A DNA stretch of 64,000 bases from Mesorhizobium sp. J8 (GCF_016591715.1 NZ_AP024109.1:2294001-2358000), one strand, 5' to 3'. Numbered from the stretch's first letter, positions 9,137-18,952 are shown. Numbers and translations are program-made. Notes: generated by a model from the sequence alone, not told the origin.

Positions 9137-9258
9137 ATTCCGTGACCTGGCCGAGGGATGCAGCGGAGCAGAATTCCGCACGGCAGCAACGCCTTGGCGT
9201 AACGGAATGGATTCCAGGGTCTCCGCGACGGAGCTTCGCTCCTGCTTCGCCCTGGAAT
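9137..9258. repeat. Nested palindromic intergenic repeat (family D) upstream of degP
   Basis: The 332-base gap between ccmH and degP holds two linked inverted repeats: ATTCCGT (9137-9143) with ACGGAAT (9202-9208), and ATTCCAGGG (9211-9219) with CCCTGGAAT (9250-9258). The second encloses an inner GGAGC/GCTCC stem. Elements of this form are common between genes in rhizobial genomes. The remaining ~125 bases (9259-9386) must hold the degP promoter; no motif there is clear enough to name. Confidence 0.65.
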
Positions 9259-9386
9259 GACGAACTCCATCAACATTACAAAACTTTCATGTACCGGAAA
9301 TGGCGCCGTAATGTGCGGCTCTCTAATCCTCTTGCCCGAGGATGCTTCGCCTGAGCGCATCCCTTCGAAAGAGGAAACGAAATCCC

Positions 9387-10937
9387 ATGAATATTGCCCC
9401 CAATTCATATTCCCTCACCCGAAAGCGCCTGATGGCCGCCGTCGCTTCCCTTGCCGTTGTCGGCACGGTCGGCGCGGGCATGCTCGCAACCGGCACCGCC
9501 CCCGTGCTGGCCGATGCCGTGCGCGTCGAAGCCCCGCAGATGCCGAGCTTCGCCGATGTCGTGGAGCACGTCTCGCCGGCGGTCGTCAGCGTCAAGGTCA
9601 AGGCCAAGATCCAGCCGACCGCCGATGACGGCTCCGACGATCAGGATGGCTTCGACAACCTGCCCGACAATCCGCAGCTGCGCCGCTTCTTCAAGGAATT
9701 CCGCGGCTTCGGCGACCAGGGCGGCCAGTTCGGCATGCGTCGCTTCAACCACCGCGACCATGGCAATGGCCAGCCGCGTCCGATCGCTCAAGGGTCGGGC
9801 TTCTTCATCTCCGAGGACGGCTATCTCGTCACCAACAACCACGTCGTGTCGGAAGGCTCCGATTTCAGCGTCGTCACCAATGACGGCAAGGAGCTCGACG
9901 CCAAGCTGATCGGCACCGACCCGCGCACCGACCTTGCCGTGCTCAAGGTTGATGGCGGCGGCAACAAGTTCACTTATGTGGACTTCGCCGACGATTCCAA
10001 GGTCCGCATCGGCGACTGGGTGGTTGCCGTCGGCAATCCGTTCGGCCTTGGCGGCACCGTCACCGCGGGCATCGTCTCGGCTCGCGGCCGTGACATCGGC
10101 GCCGGCCCCTATGACGACTTCATCCAGATCGACGCTTCGGTCAACCGCGGCAATTCGGGCGGTCCGACCTTCAACCTCAACGGCCAGGTGATCGGCATCA
10201 ACACCGCCATCTTCTCGCCGTCGGGCGGCAGCGTCGGCATCGCCTTCGACATCCCGGCCTCGACCGCCAAGCAGGTCGTCCAGGATCTGATGAAGAGCGG
10301 TTCGGTCCAGCGCGGCTGGCTCGGCGTCGAAATCCAGCCGGTCACCTCCGACATCGCCGAATCGCTCGGCCTGAAGTCGGACAAGGGCGCGCTGGTTTCG
10401 AGCGCCCAGGATGGCGGGCCGGGCAAGAAGGCGGGCATCGTCGCCGGTGACGTCATCACCCAGGTCGACGGCAAGGATGTCGCGTCGCCGAAGGAGCTCG
10501 CCCGCATGATCGGTGCGTTCGCGCCGGGCAAATCGGTCGACGTCACCGTCTGGCGCAACGGCAAGAACGAGACGGTCAAGGTCGATCTCGGCACGCTGCC
10601 CGCGAGCGACAAGCAGGCCTCGAACGACGACAGCAACAAGCAGTCGGCGCCCGCCGCCAAGGCCGACACGCTTGCCGATCTCGGCCTGACCGTGACCAAG
10701 GCCGAAAAAGGCAAGGGCCTCGTGGTCACCGATGTCGATCCCGACAGCGATGCGGCCGACCGCGGCATCCAGCCCGGCGACGTCATCACCTCGATCAATT
10801 CGAACGAGGTGAACACCACCGACGACGTCTCCAAGGCGATGACCGATGCCGCCAAAGCTGGCCGCAAGGCCGTGCTGATGCAGATCACCCGCGACGACTC
10901 GAACCGCTTCGTGGCGCTGCCGGTCGGCAAGGGCTGA
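9387..10937 (+). CDS. degP: Periplasmic serine protease DegP/HtrA family (Do-like)
   Basis: 516 residues. The N-terminus is basic followed by a hydrophobic export signal ending near PVLADA (about 44). The trypsin-like domain has the triad His152 (TNNHVV), Asp182 (TDLAVLKV) and Ser257 (GNSGGP). Two PDZ domains follow, at about 300-390 and 420-510, each with a GxxxGDVI-type carboxylate loop. It degrades or refolds damaged envelope proteins. ATG 9387, preceded by GAGGAAA, is preferred over an upstream in-frame ATG at 9342. It sits upstream of a two-component pair, an order seen in S. meliloti; the symbol degP versus degQ or degS is by context. Confidence 0.92.
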   Translation: MNIAPNSYSLTRKRLMAAVASLAVVGTVGAGMLATGTAPVLADAVRVEAPQMPSFADVVEHVSPAVVSVKVKAKIQPTADDGSDDQDGFDNLPDNPQLRRFFKEFRGFGDQGGQFGMRRFNHRDHGNGQPRPIAQGSGFFISEDGYLVTNNHVVSEGSDFSVVTNDGKELDAKLIGTDPRTDLAVLKVDGGGNKFTYVDFADDSKVRIGDWVVAVGNPFGLGGTVTAGIVSARGRDIGAGPYDDFIQIDASVNRGNSGGPTFNLNGQVIGINTAIFSPSGGSVGIAFDIPASTAKQVVQDLMKSGSVQRGWLGVEIQPVTSDIAESLGLKSDKGALVSSAQDGGPGKKAGIVAGDVITQVDGKDVASPKELARMIGAFAPGKSVDVTVWRNGKNETVKVDLGTLPASDKQASNDDSNKQSAPAAKADTLADLGLTVTKAEKGKGLVVTDVDPDSDAADRGIQPGDVITSINSNEVNTTDDVSKAMTDAAKAGRKAVLMQITRDDSNRFVALPVGKG

Positions 10938-11042
10938 GGCATCAGCGTTCAGATTTTCCCTGCGGCGGTATCAACACCCCCGAGCCACCGCCGGGAAAAC
11001 ATGGGGCCGAGCACGTAAGTCAGTCACCGTGTTTCGCTCCTG

Positions 11043-11079
11043 GCGGCAGCGGGTTTCCCATCACCCGCTGCCGCTTTAA
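11043..11079 (+). terminator. Hairpin after degP, probable rho-independent terminator
   Basis: GCGGCAGCGGGT (11043-11054) pairs perfectly with ACCCGCTGCCGC (11063-11074) across an 8-base loop and is followed by TTTAA. The T tract is short, so termination may be partial. It lies 105 bases past the degP stop and before the response regulator gene. Confidence 0.6.
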
Positions 11080-11141
11080 CATAAGGGCTATGAGCCATGA
11101 CTGCCTCTCAACCTTCCAATGAAATCGCGTATAACGGCTCC

Positions 11142-11816
11142 ATGAAGATTCTCGTCATGGAAGACGATCGCGAGGCGGCGGATTACTTGCAGAAAGCTTT
11201 CGCCGAAGCGGGCCACACCGCCCATGTCGCCGGCGACGGCGAGACCGGCTTCGCGCTCGCCGATGCCGGCGATTATGACGTAATGGTGGTCGACCGCCTG
11301 ATGCCGCGCCGCGACGGCCTGTCGGTGATCGCCGCCCTTCGCTCGCGCGGCAACACCACGCCGGTGTTGATCCTGTCGGCGCTGGGCGAGGTCGACGACC
11401 GCGTCACGGGCCTGCGGGCCGGCGGCGACGATTATCTGACCAAACCCTACGCCTTTTCCGAATTGCTCGCCCGCGTCGAGGTGCTGAACCGCCGCGCCAG
11501 CGCGCGCGAATCCGAGACCGTCTACAGGGTCGGCGATCTCGAGCTCGACCGGCTGTCGCATTCGGTCAAGCGCGCCGGCCGTGAGATCACGCTGCAGCCG
11601 CGCGAGTTCCGCCTGCTCGAATATCTGATGCGCCATGCCGGCCAGGTGGTCACGCGCACCATGCTCCTGGAGAATGTCTGGGACTACCATTTCGACCCGC
11701 AGACCAATGTCATCGATGTCCACGTCTCGCGCCTGCGCGGCAAGATCGAAAAGGGCTTCGACAAGCCGATCCTGCACACGATCCGCGGCGCCGGCTACAT
11801 GCTGAAAGGCGGATAA
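11142..11816 (+). CDS. OmpR-family response regulator
   Basis: 224 residues from ATG 11142; an in-frame ATG at 11097 would add 15 residues unlike the family. The receiver domain has Glu7/Asp8/Asp9, phospho-acceptor Asp51 (VVDRLMP) and Lys101 (LTKPY); the C-terminal winged helix has LQPREFRLLEYLMRH and NVIDVHVSRLRGKI. It pairs with the kinase gene that follows, from which it is separated by repeat A2. Both sit downstream of degP, so an envelope-stress role is possible but unproven. Repeat A2 starts with the base after the stop codon. Confidence 0.9.
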   Translation: MKILVMEDDREAADYLQKAFAEAGHTAHVAGDGETGFALADAGDYDVMVVDRLMPRRDGLSVIAALRSRGNTTPVLILSALGEVDDRVTGLRAGGDDYLTKPYAFSELLARVEVLNRRASARESETVYRVGDLELDRLSHSVKRAGREITLQPREFRLLEYLMRHAGQVVTRTMLLENVWDYHFDPQTNVIDVHVSRLRGKIEKGFDKPILHTIRGAGYMLKGG

Positions 11817-11915
11817 GCATGATCCCGAAAAGTGGGAACCGGTTTTCGGAACAGATCATGCTGCAACAAGGGGTTAGATCAGGATGACGATTCGGAAAAT
11901 CGTCATCCTGATCTA
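11817..11915. repeat. Palindromic intergenic repeat, family A copy 2
   Basis: GCATGATC ... GATCATGC with an inner CCGAAAA/GGTTTTCGG stem, then a second perfect stem-loop TAGATCAGGATGACGATT / AATCGTCATCCTGATCTA. It fills the space between the stop of the response regulator and the kinase start, so it is transcribed as part of that operon. The first half is close to copies at 1165 and 41771; the second hairpin has a different stem sequence but the same shape, which suggests compensatory change. Confidence 0.85.
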
Positions 11916-11925
11916 AGAACCCGTT

Positions 11926-13407
11926 ATGGCATTGTCCCTGCCGGCCATCATGAAGACGACGGCGGCCCGGCTCTCGGCGCTTTATCTTCTGCTTTTCGCG
12001 CTCTGCGCGGTGCTGCTCGTCCTCTACATGACGTCGCTGTCGGCGCGCATGCTGACCGCGCAGACGCAGGAGACCATCAACGACGAGGTGCTGGGCCTTG
12101 CCCGCGCCTATCAGCGCGGCGGCCTGCCGGTGCTGGTGCGCGTGGTCGAAAACCGCTCGCGCCAGCCAGGTGCCAACCTCTATCTCATCGCCGACGCCAA
12201 TGGTCAGATCCTGACCGGCAACGTGCAGAGCCTGGAGCCGGGGGTGATCGAGACCGAGGGCTGGACGACGCAGCCCTTTTCATACCAGCGCTTCGGCGAG
12301 GGTGAACTCGACCGGTTGCGCAGTGGAGCGACCGACCAGCCGACGCCTCAGGCTGGCGACAGCGGCAACACTCCCCAGTCCCAGGGAGAAAAGGGCCACA
12401 ACGCCATCGCGCTGGTGCTGAGGCTGCCCAACCAGATGATCATGCTGGTCGGCCGCGATCTCGGCGAGCCGGAGCGCTTCCGCGCCGTCATCAGCCGTGC
12501 GCTGACACTGGCGCTGGGCATGATGGGGCTCGGCGGCATCCTGATCTGGTTCTTTGTCGGGCGCGCGGCGCTCAAGCGCATCGACAGCGTCTCTGACGCC
12601 AGCCGTCGCATCATGGGCGGCGATCTCAGCGGACGTCTGCCGGTCACCGGCGCCGGCGACGAATTCGACCGGCTGTCGGAAAACCTCAATGCGATGCTGG
12701 CCAGGATCGCAATGCTGAACGAGGGGCTGAAGCAGGTCTCCGACAACATCGCCCATGATCTGAAGACGCCGCTGACCAGGCTGCGCAACCGCGCCGAGGC
12801 GACGCTCGCGGGCAGGCACAAGACGGAGGATTACCGCCAGGCGCTGGAAGGCACGATCGCGGAGTCCGACCAACTGATCAAGACGTTCAACGCCATCTTG
12901 ATGATCTCGCGCCTGGAGGCCGGCTATTCCTCGGAACAGACCGGTCCCGTCGATCTCGCCGCCACGGTGCGCGACGTCGTCGAGCTCTACGAGCCGGTGG
13001 CGGAGGAAGCGGGCGTCGCGCTCGAGGCGACCGTGCCCGAGGCCTTCACGATCAACGGCAACCGCGAGCTGATCGGCCAGGCTTTGTCCAACATCGTCGA
13101 CAACGCCATCAAATATTCGACGGACGCCGCCGAGGCGCCGAAAGTGCGCGTGGCGTTGGAGCGCGCCGGCAACGAGATCAAGCTTACCGTCACCGACAAT
13201 GGCCACGGCATTCCCGACGACGCCGATCGCGCCCGCGCCACCGAACGCTTCGTGCGCCTGGAAAAGAGCCGCTCGCAGCCGGGCTCGGGCTTGGGCCTCA
13301 GCCTGGCCAAGGCAATCATGACTTTCCACAACGGAAGGCTTGATCTTTTACCCGCCGATCCCGGATTGTCCGTGGTCATGAGTTTCCCGCAGCGGGAGAC
13401 GCATTGA
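11926..13407 (+). CDS. Sensor histidine kinase of the degP-linked two-component pair
   Basis: 493 residues. Membrane helices lie at about 13-35 and 188-210, with a periplasmic loop between them containing a Gln/Gly/Pro-rich low-complexity part (about 132-155). A HAMP region follows, then the H box NIAHDLKTPLTRL with His277, the N box NIVDNAIKYS, and the G boxes DNGHGIPDD and GSGLGLSLAKAI. It is cognate to the preceding regulator. Signal unknown; the adjacency to degP suggests the envelope. ATG 11950 is an alternative start. Confidence 0.88.
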   Translation: MALSLPAIMKTTAARLSALYLLLFALCAVLLVLYMTSLSARMLTAQTQETINDEVLGLARAYQRGGLPVLVRVVENRSRQPGANLYLIADANGQILTGNVQSLEPGVIETEGWTTQPFSYQRFGEGELDRLRSGATDQPTPQAGDSGNTPQSQGEKGHNAIALVLRLPNQMIMLVGRDLGEPERFRAVISRALTLALGMMGLGGILIWFFVGRAALKRIDSVSDASRRIMGGDLSGRLPVTGAGDEFDRLSENLNAMLARIAMLNEGLKQVSDNIAHDLKTPLTRLRNRAEATLAGRHKTEDYRQALEGTIAESDQLIKTFNAILMISRLEAGYSSEQTGPVDLAATVRDVVELYEPVAEEAGVALEATVPEAFTINGNRELIGQALSNIVDNAIKYSTDAAEAPKVRVALERAGNEIKLTVTDNGHGIPDDADRARATERFVRLEKSRSQPGSGLGLSLAKAIMTFHNGRLDLLPADPGLSVVMSFPQRETH

Positions 13408-13501
13408 AGCAGGTCGCGTGAGAAAGGATTCACGCGACCTGCTTTAAGCTTTTGATTTAAGCATGTCTTTGTCCCGAAACCGGGCCCACTTTCGTGAGAC
13501 A
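13408..13501. repeat. Palindromic intergenic repeat, family A copy 4 (diverged, inverted)
   Basis: Read on the minus strand this segment runs GAAAGTGGGCCCGGTTTCGG ... GACATGC, a spacer, then the stem GCAGGTCGCGTGA / TCACGCGACCTGC. That is the same order of parts as copy A1 but with several substitutions. The 13-base stem at 13416-13442 is perfect and lies just after the kinase stop, so it may also act in transcript termination or stability. Confidence 0.7.
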
Positions 13502-13520
13502 GCTTTAATGGCGCGGATGA

Positions 13521-16487
13521 ATGGCGAAGAAGAAAATCGAATCCGAGTTGCGGCTTAGCCCGAGACTGGCGCTCCAGCCTCTGGACGCGGAGCATGCCCG
13601 GCGCGAATTGTCGGAAATCGCCGATGCCGCCGAGGAAGAGGAGCTTTCCCGTCTCGCTGCCTTTCTGGCAGGCGAGGGGCCGCTGCAGGACCTGCTGGCG
13701 GCCATCTTCGACCTCTCGCCCTTCCTGCGCGATGTGGCGCGCAGGCGGCCGGCAATCCTCGAGACGCTGTTCGGCGGGACGGTCGAAGCGCGGCTCGCCG
13801 CAATCCGCGCGGCGATCGGTGGCGCGCCCTTGGCGGACGATGCCTCGGAGCCTGGCCTGATGATGGCGCTGCGGCAATGGAAGACCGAAGCCCATTTCCT
13901 GATCGCGCTGGCCGATCTTTCGGGCGAGGCGGAGACCGCGGTGACGGTGCGCCGCCTCAGCGATCTCGCGGATGCCTGTACCAACGCCGCCGTCGATTTC
14001 CTACTGCTCGACGCGCACCGGCAAGGCAAGCTCAAGCTGCCGAATCCGGCGGAACCGGCCAAGGATTCTGGTTGGATCCTGCTCGGCATGGGCAAGCTCG
14101 GCGCGCATGAGCTGAATTTTTCCTCCGATATCGACCTCGTCGTCTTCTTCGATCCGGAGGCGCCGGCCGTCATCGATCCGCTCGACACGACCGAGCTGTT
14201 CTCCAGGCTCACCCGACGTCTCGTGCGCATCCTGCAGGATCGCACCGAGCACGGCTATGTCTTCCGCACCGATCTGAGGCTGCGCCCCGATCCCGGTTCG
14301 ACACCGCTGGCGATCCCGGTCGAGGCCGCGCTTCGCTATTACGAGGCGCGCGGCCAGAACTGGGAACGCGCCGCCATGATCAAGGCGCGGCCGGTTGCCG
14401 GCGACCTTGCCGCGGGCGCGGCCTTCCTCAAGGAGTTGCAGCCCTATGTATGGCGCAAATACATGGACTACGCGGCGATCGCCGACGTCCATTCGATCAA
14501 GCGCCAGATCCATGCCCACAAGGGCCACGGCGAGATCGCCGTGAAGGGCCATAACGTCAAGCTCGGCCGTGGCGGCATCCGCGAGATCGAGTTCTTCGTT
14601 CAGACCCAACAGCTCATCGCCGGCGGCCGCTTCCCGGAACTGCGCGGCCGCGAGACGGTGCCGATGCTTGCAGCGCTCGCTGCGCGCGGCTGGATCACCG
14701 CCGACGCCCGCGATGCGCTCACCCTGCAATACTGGTTCCTGCGTCGCGTCGAGCACGCCATCCAGATGGTGGCGGACGAGCAGACGCATATCCTGCCGGA
14801 AGAAGACGAGGAGCTGAAACGCATCGCCCTGATGCTGGGCTTCGCCGGCGAGGCCGACTTCACGCAGGCCTTCCGCGCCTCGCTGCAGCAGGTCGAGCGC
14901 CACTATGCGGCGCTGTTCGAGACGGCGCCCGAGCTTTCGGCCGGTATCGGCAATCTGGTCTTCACCGGCGATGTCGACGATCCGGACACGCTGCAGACGC
15001 TGCATGGCCTGGGCTTCCACCGGCCGAGCGATATCTGCCGCGTCATCCGCGGCTGGCATTTCGGACGCTATCGCGTCACGCAGTCGGCCGAAGCGCGCGA
15101 GCGGCTGACCGAACTGACGCCGGCGCTGCTCAAAGCATTCGGCCAGACGCGGCGCGCCGACGAGGCGCTGATGCGCTTCGACGAGTTCCTCGCCGGCCTG
15201 CCGGCCGGTATCCAGCTTTTTTCGCTGCTGCAGTCGAATCCGGCGCTGCTCAAGCTGATGGCGACCATCATGGGCGCGGCGCCGCGGCTGGCGGCCATCA
15301 TCACGCGCCGCCCGCATGTCTTCGACGGCCTGCTCGATCCGGCGCTGCTCACCGAATTGCCTGACCGCGCCTATCTCTCGGCGCGGCTCGCGGCATTCAT
15401 CGAAGGCGACCGCGCCTATGAGGATGTGCTGGATCGGCTGCGCATTTTCGCTTCCGAGCAGAAATTCCTGATCGGCGTGCGCCTGCTTGCCGGCTCGATC
15501 GATCCGGCGCGGGCGGGCCGCGCCTTCTCGGATCTCGCCGACCTCACCATAGAGGCGGCGCTTAAAGCGGTGATCGCCGAATTCGCGCTGCGCCATGGCA
15601 GGGTCGCCGGCGGCAGGGTGGCGCTGCTCGGCATGGGCAAGCTCGGCAGCCGCGAACTCACCGCGGGCTCGGACGTCGATCTCATCCTGCTCTATGACCA
15701 TGATGCCGACGCCGAGGACTCCGACGGCGAGAAGCCGCTGGCGCCTTCGCATTATTACACCCGCATGACGCAGCGCCTGATCGCCGCCGTCTCGGCGCCG
15801 ACCGCCGAAGGCGTGCTCTACGAGTTGGACCTGCGCCTGCGCCCCTCCGGCAACAAGGGGCCGGTCGCGACCCATATAGACGCGTTCAAGAAATATCAGC
15901 GTCAGGATGCCTGGACCTGGGAGCACATGGCGCTGGCACGGGCCCGCGCCATCGGCGGCGACGCCGAGCTCTGCGCCGAGCTCGATACGGAAGTGGCGGC
16001 GGTGCTGGCGCAGCCGCGCGATGCGGCCAAGGTGAAAGCCGAAGCCGTGGACATGCGGGCGCTGATCGAGAAGGAGAAGCAGCCGCGCGACCTCTGGGAC
16101 ATCAAGCTGATCCCTGGCGGGCTCATCGATCTCGAATTCATCGCCCAGGTCGCTGTCATCACCGGCAATGTCGAGACCGGCCGCCGCGTCACCGCGACGG
16201 CCGACATTCTGGCGCGGCTGGCCCCCGGTTTCGCAGGCGGCGACGTCCGTGAAGAGCTTGGCGAGGCCTATCGGCTCTATCAGGCGCTGACGCAGATGAT
16301 CAGGCTTTGCCTCACCGGAGAGTTTCAGCGCGACGATGTTCCTCCGGGACTCTCGGACCTGCTTCTTGCGGTCACCGACCTGCCCGATTTTACCGTGCTG
16401 GAGGCACATCTAAAGGAGACGTCGCGGAAGGTCAGACAAGATTTCGAGCGTCTGCTTGGCGCGGCGCCGAAACGCGGGATGAACTAA
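13521..16487 (+). CDS. glnE: Bifunctional glutamine synthetase adenylyltransferase/adenylyl-removing enzyme
   Basis: 988 residues, full length for GlnE. It has two nucleotidyltransferase modules: the adenylyl-removing half with GMGKLGAHELNFSSDIDLV (about 190-208) and the adenylylating half with GMGKLGSRELTAGSDVDLI (about 702-720), each followed by a helical GlnD/PII-uridyltransferase-like domain. The enzyme attaches or removes AMP on glutamine synthetase in response to PII state, which sets nitrogen assimilation. It ends in a three-base stop-to-stop overlap with the convergent pleC-like gene. Confidence 0.95.
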   Translation: MAKKKIESELRLSPRLALQPLDAEHARRELSEIADAAEEEELSRLAAFLAGEGPLQDLLAAIFDLSPFLRDVARRRPAILETLFGGTVEARLAAIRAAIGGAPLADDASEPGLMMALRQWKTEAHFLIALADLSGEAETAVTVRRLSDLADACTNAAVDFLLLDAHRQGKLKLPNPAEPAKDSGWILLGMGKLGAHELNFSSDIDLVVFFDPEAPAVIDPLDTTELFSRLTRRLVRILQDRTEHGYVFRTDLRLRPDPGSTPLAIPVEAALRYYEARGQNWERAAMIKARPVAGDLAAGAAFLKELQPYVWRKYMDYAAIADVHSIKRQIHAHKGHGEIAVKGHNVKLGRGGIREIEFFVQTQQLIAGGRFPELRGRETVPMLAALAARGWITADARDALTLQYWFLRRVEHAIQMVADEQTHILPEEDEELKRIALMLGFAGEADFTQAFRASLQQVERHYAALFETAPELSAGIGNLVFTGDVDDPDTLQTLHGLGFHRPSDICRVIRGWHFGRYRVTQSAEARERLTELTPALLKAFGQTRRADEALMRFDEFLAGLPAGIQLFSLLQSNPALLKLMATIMGAAPRLAAIITRRPHVFDGLLDPALLTELPDRAYLSARLAAFIEGDRAYEDVLDRLRIFASEQKFLIGVRLLAGSIDPARAGRAFSDLADLTIEAALKAVIAEFALRHGRVAGGRVALLGMGKLGSRELTAGSDVDLILLYDHDADAEDSDGEKPLAPSHYYTRMTQRLIAAVSAPTAEGVLYELDLRLRPSGNKGPVATHIDAFKKYQRQDAWTWEHMALARARAIGGDAELCAELDTEVAAVLAQPRDAAKVKAEAVDMRALIEKEKQPRDLWDIKLIPGGLIDLEFIAQVAVITGNVETGRRVTATADILARLAPGFAGGDVREELGEAYRLYQALTQMIRLCLTGEFQRDDVPPGLSDLLLAVTDLPDFTVLEAHLKETSRKVRQDFERLLGAAPKRGMN

Positions 16488-18805
16488 GCCGCCGCCTTCA
16501 CCGTCGGCGGCGCTTTCTTCAGCGGAATGCGCACCGATACGATCGTGCCGACGCCTTCGGTCGAGCGGATCTTCAGCGCGCCGCCTTGCAGCTCGGCCAG
16601 CGAGCGCGAGATGGCGAGGCCGAGGCCCGAGCCGGTGTGATTCTTGGAGAACTGGTTCTGGACCTGCTCGAAGGGCCGGCCGAGCTTGCTCAACGCCTGC
16701 TTGGGGATGCCGCAGCCATTGTCCTCGATGGTAAGCAGCAGCGCGCCAGACGTGTTGCGCGCCCTGACCGTGATCTTGCCGCCCTGTCCGGTGAATTTCA
16801 CCGCGTTGGAAAGAAGGTTGATGGCGATCTGCTTGATGGCGCGGCGATCGGCGTAGACCCGCATCGTATCGGCAATGCGCGTCTCGACATTGATCGACTT
16901 CTCCGCCGCCTGCAGCGAGATCACCCGCACGGTCTCCTTGATCAACGGGCAGAGGTCGATCTCCTCGCGGTCGAGCGAGAACTGGCCAGCCTCGATCTTC
17001 GACATGTCGAGTATGTCGTTGATGACGCCGAGCAGGTATTTGCCGCTGCCGTTGATGTCGGTTGCGTATTCCTCGTAGCGCTCCGAGCCGAGCGGCCCGA
17101 ACAGACCCTGCTGCATCAATTCGGAGAAGCCGATGATGGCGTTGAGCGGCGTGCGCAGCTCATGCGACATGTTGGCCAGGAACTCCGACTTGGCGCGGTT
17201 GGCCGCCTCGGCCCGCTCCGTTTCCTTCATGTATTTGCGGTTGAGCTCGACCAGCTCGCTGGCCCGTTCCTCTTCGGCGCGACGGGCGAGGCTGAGATCG
17301 TGGATCGTCGCCATCAGCCGGCGCTCGCTGTCGACCAGCTTTTCCTGGTGCAGCTTGATCTGGGTGATGTCGGAGCCGACCGAGACGATGCCGCCGTCGC
17401 GGGTCCTGAGCTCGTTGACCTGCAGCCAGCGCCCGTCCGCGAGCTGGCGCTCGAAGCTGACGCCGCCCTGCGGCCCGTTGGCGTTGGCGAGCCTGCGCTC
17501 CGAGGCGAAGGCCAGCATCCGCTCCTCCACCGCCTCTCGGAGAATGCCGGGCACGACGTCGCGGTCCGACAGGCCGTTGTCCTTCTGGAACTTCGAATTG
17601 CACATGATCAGCCGCTCGGCGGCATCCCACAGCACGAAGGATTCGTTGATGTTCTCGATCGCGGTCCTGAGCCGCATGTCGGCTGCTTCCGAGCGCAGCG
17701 CCAGGTGACGCTGCTCGGTGACGTCGACGGCAATGCCGATCAGCTGGATTTCCGGCGCTTCCGGATCGATGACCTGGGCGCGGGCCCGCATCCACACCCA
17801 TTGGCCATCGGCGTGGCGCATGCGGAACACCTGGTCGATATGGTCGATCTCGCGCTCGACGATGCGGTTGGCGAGCTCGAAGAGGTCGCCGTCGTCGGGG
17901 TGGATGATCTCGTCGACCTCGCCGAAGGAGAGCATCGTATCGCAGGGCTCGTAGCCCAACATTTCGTACATCGAGCGCGACCAGTACATCTTGCCGCGCA
18001 CCATGTCCCAGTCCCACAGCCCGCAGCGGCCGCGCACCAGCGCCATGTCGATGCGCTGATGCGCCTCGAGATAGATGCGATCCGCCGCCTGGGCACGTGC
18101 CGCTTGGCCGAAATAGGCGTAGAGGATGACGATCAGCACGCCCGCCGTCAGCACGAACAGCGTGACGTTGAGCGACATCGACTTGCGCCAGCTGTCGAAC
18201 ACCGCTTCCTGCGGCACCAGAACGGCAGCTGCATGTTTGCGATCGCCGCTGAGGCTGACGGCTGCGAACCAGTCCTGTCCTGAGATGCTCACATCCATCA
18301 CGCCGGCACGGTCGCCGAACATGAACAGCGGCTGGCCACCCAGCACCAAACTGTCCAGCGTGCGGCCCTGCCAGCCCGTCGACAGCGGCGAGACGGCGAT
18401 GACCTTGAAGTTGGCGTCGGTAATGGCGAGCACATGGGCGCGGCTCATGGCGCCCTGGCGGCTGGTATTTTCCAGGAGGCTTACGGCGTTGGCGCCGGCC
18501 GCTGTGGGGTCGGCGGTGATGGCCTGCGCCATCTGGCCGGCGCCCAGCGCCAGCACGGCCTTGGCGTCGCGCTCGATCTCGTCATGCTCGTTCATCAGCG
18601 ACAGAAAGCGCACCGCGGCGATGACGATCAGGAAGATGATGATCAGAGCCGGGATCGAACGGCGCAGAAAGGGCTCGGCGGCCAAGAGCCGCTGATAGGC
18701 AGGTTCGGCGATCAGGCGCGTATTGCCGGCAAGTCCATCGTTCCTTGCCTTGCGACGCGCAAAAGCCTTCCCTCCGGGCGCGCCCCACGCGTCCGCCTTG
18801 GCCAT
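16484..18805 (-). CDS. pleC: PleC-like multi-PAS sensor histidine kinase
   Basis: 773 residues from ATG 18805, which has GGGGAG eight bases upstream; the GTG at 18814 is too close to that site. Membrane helices lie at about 48-68 and 210-232 with a periplasmic region between them. Two PAS domains (about 255-365 and 375-490) and a short coiled coil precede the HisKA segment FLANMSHELRTPLNAIIGF with His548, then the HATPase (NLLSNAVKFT, EDNGCGIP, GSGLGLAI). There is no receiver domain. In S. meliloti the kinase gene beside glnE is pleC, which controls DivK phosphorylation in the cell cycle. Identity here rests on that synteny and the domain plan. Confidence 0.78.
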   Translation of the reverse strand: MAKADAWGAPGGKAFARRKARNDGLAGNTRLIAEPAYQRLLAAEPFLRRSIPALIIIFLIVIAAVRFLSLMNEHDEIERDAKAVLALGAGQMAQAITADPTAAGANAVSLLENTSRQGAMSRAHVLAITDANFKVIAVSPLSTGWQGRTLDSLVLGGQPLFMFGDRAGVMDVSISGQDWFAAVSLSGDRKHAAAVLVPQEAVFDSWRKSMSLNVTLFVLTAGVLIVILYAYFGQAARAQAADRIYLEAHQRIDMALVRGRCGLWDWDMVRGKMYWSRSMYEMLGYEPCDTMLSFGEVDEIIHPDDGDLFELANRIVEREIDHIDQVFRMRHADGQWVWMRARAQVIDPEAPEIQLIGIAVDVTEQRHLALRSEAADMRLRTAIENINESFVLWDAAERLIMCNSKFQKDNGLSDRDVVPGILREAVEERMLAFASERRLANANGPQGGVSFERQLADGRWLQVNELRTRDGGIVSVGSDITQIKLHQEKLVDSERRLMATIHDLSLARRAEEERASELVELNRKYMKETERAEAANRAKSEFLANMSHELRTPLNAIIGFSELMQQGLFGPLGSERYEEYATDINGSGKYLLGVINDILDMSKIEAGQFSLDREEIDLCPLIKETVRVISLQAAEKSINVETRIADTMRVYADRRAIKQIAINLLSNAVKFTGQGGKITVRARNTSGALLLTIEDNGCGIPKQALSKLGRPFEQVQNQFSKNHTGSGLGLAISRSLAELQGGALKIRSTEGVGTIVSVRIPLKKAPPTVKAAA

Positions 18806-18952
18806 AAATGGCACTCCCCGATCTGCCGTATCTACTGGATGATCCGGTTACGCCGCACGCCCCGAATCGTCAGTAAAGAATCAAAGGTGATTCGCCTTGT
18901 CCAGAGGGCCGGGCGAAAAAGATTAAAAGTTGATTGAAATTGCGGCTTTTTC

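Noticed and set aside
14001..16409. An 800-codon open frame antisense to glnE
   Set aside because: It is a GC-rich shadow frame: Arg/Gln/Gly-rich, no domain, and fully covered by the well-supported glnE.
16307..18283. A 658-codon open frame antisense to the PleC-like kinase
   Set aside because: Composition is that of a reverse-strand shadow; the kinase on the other strand has complete motifs.
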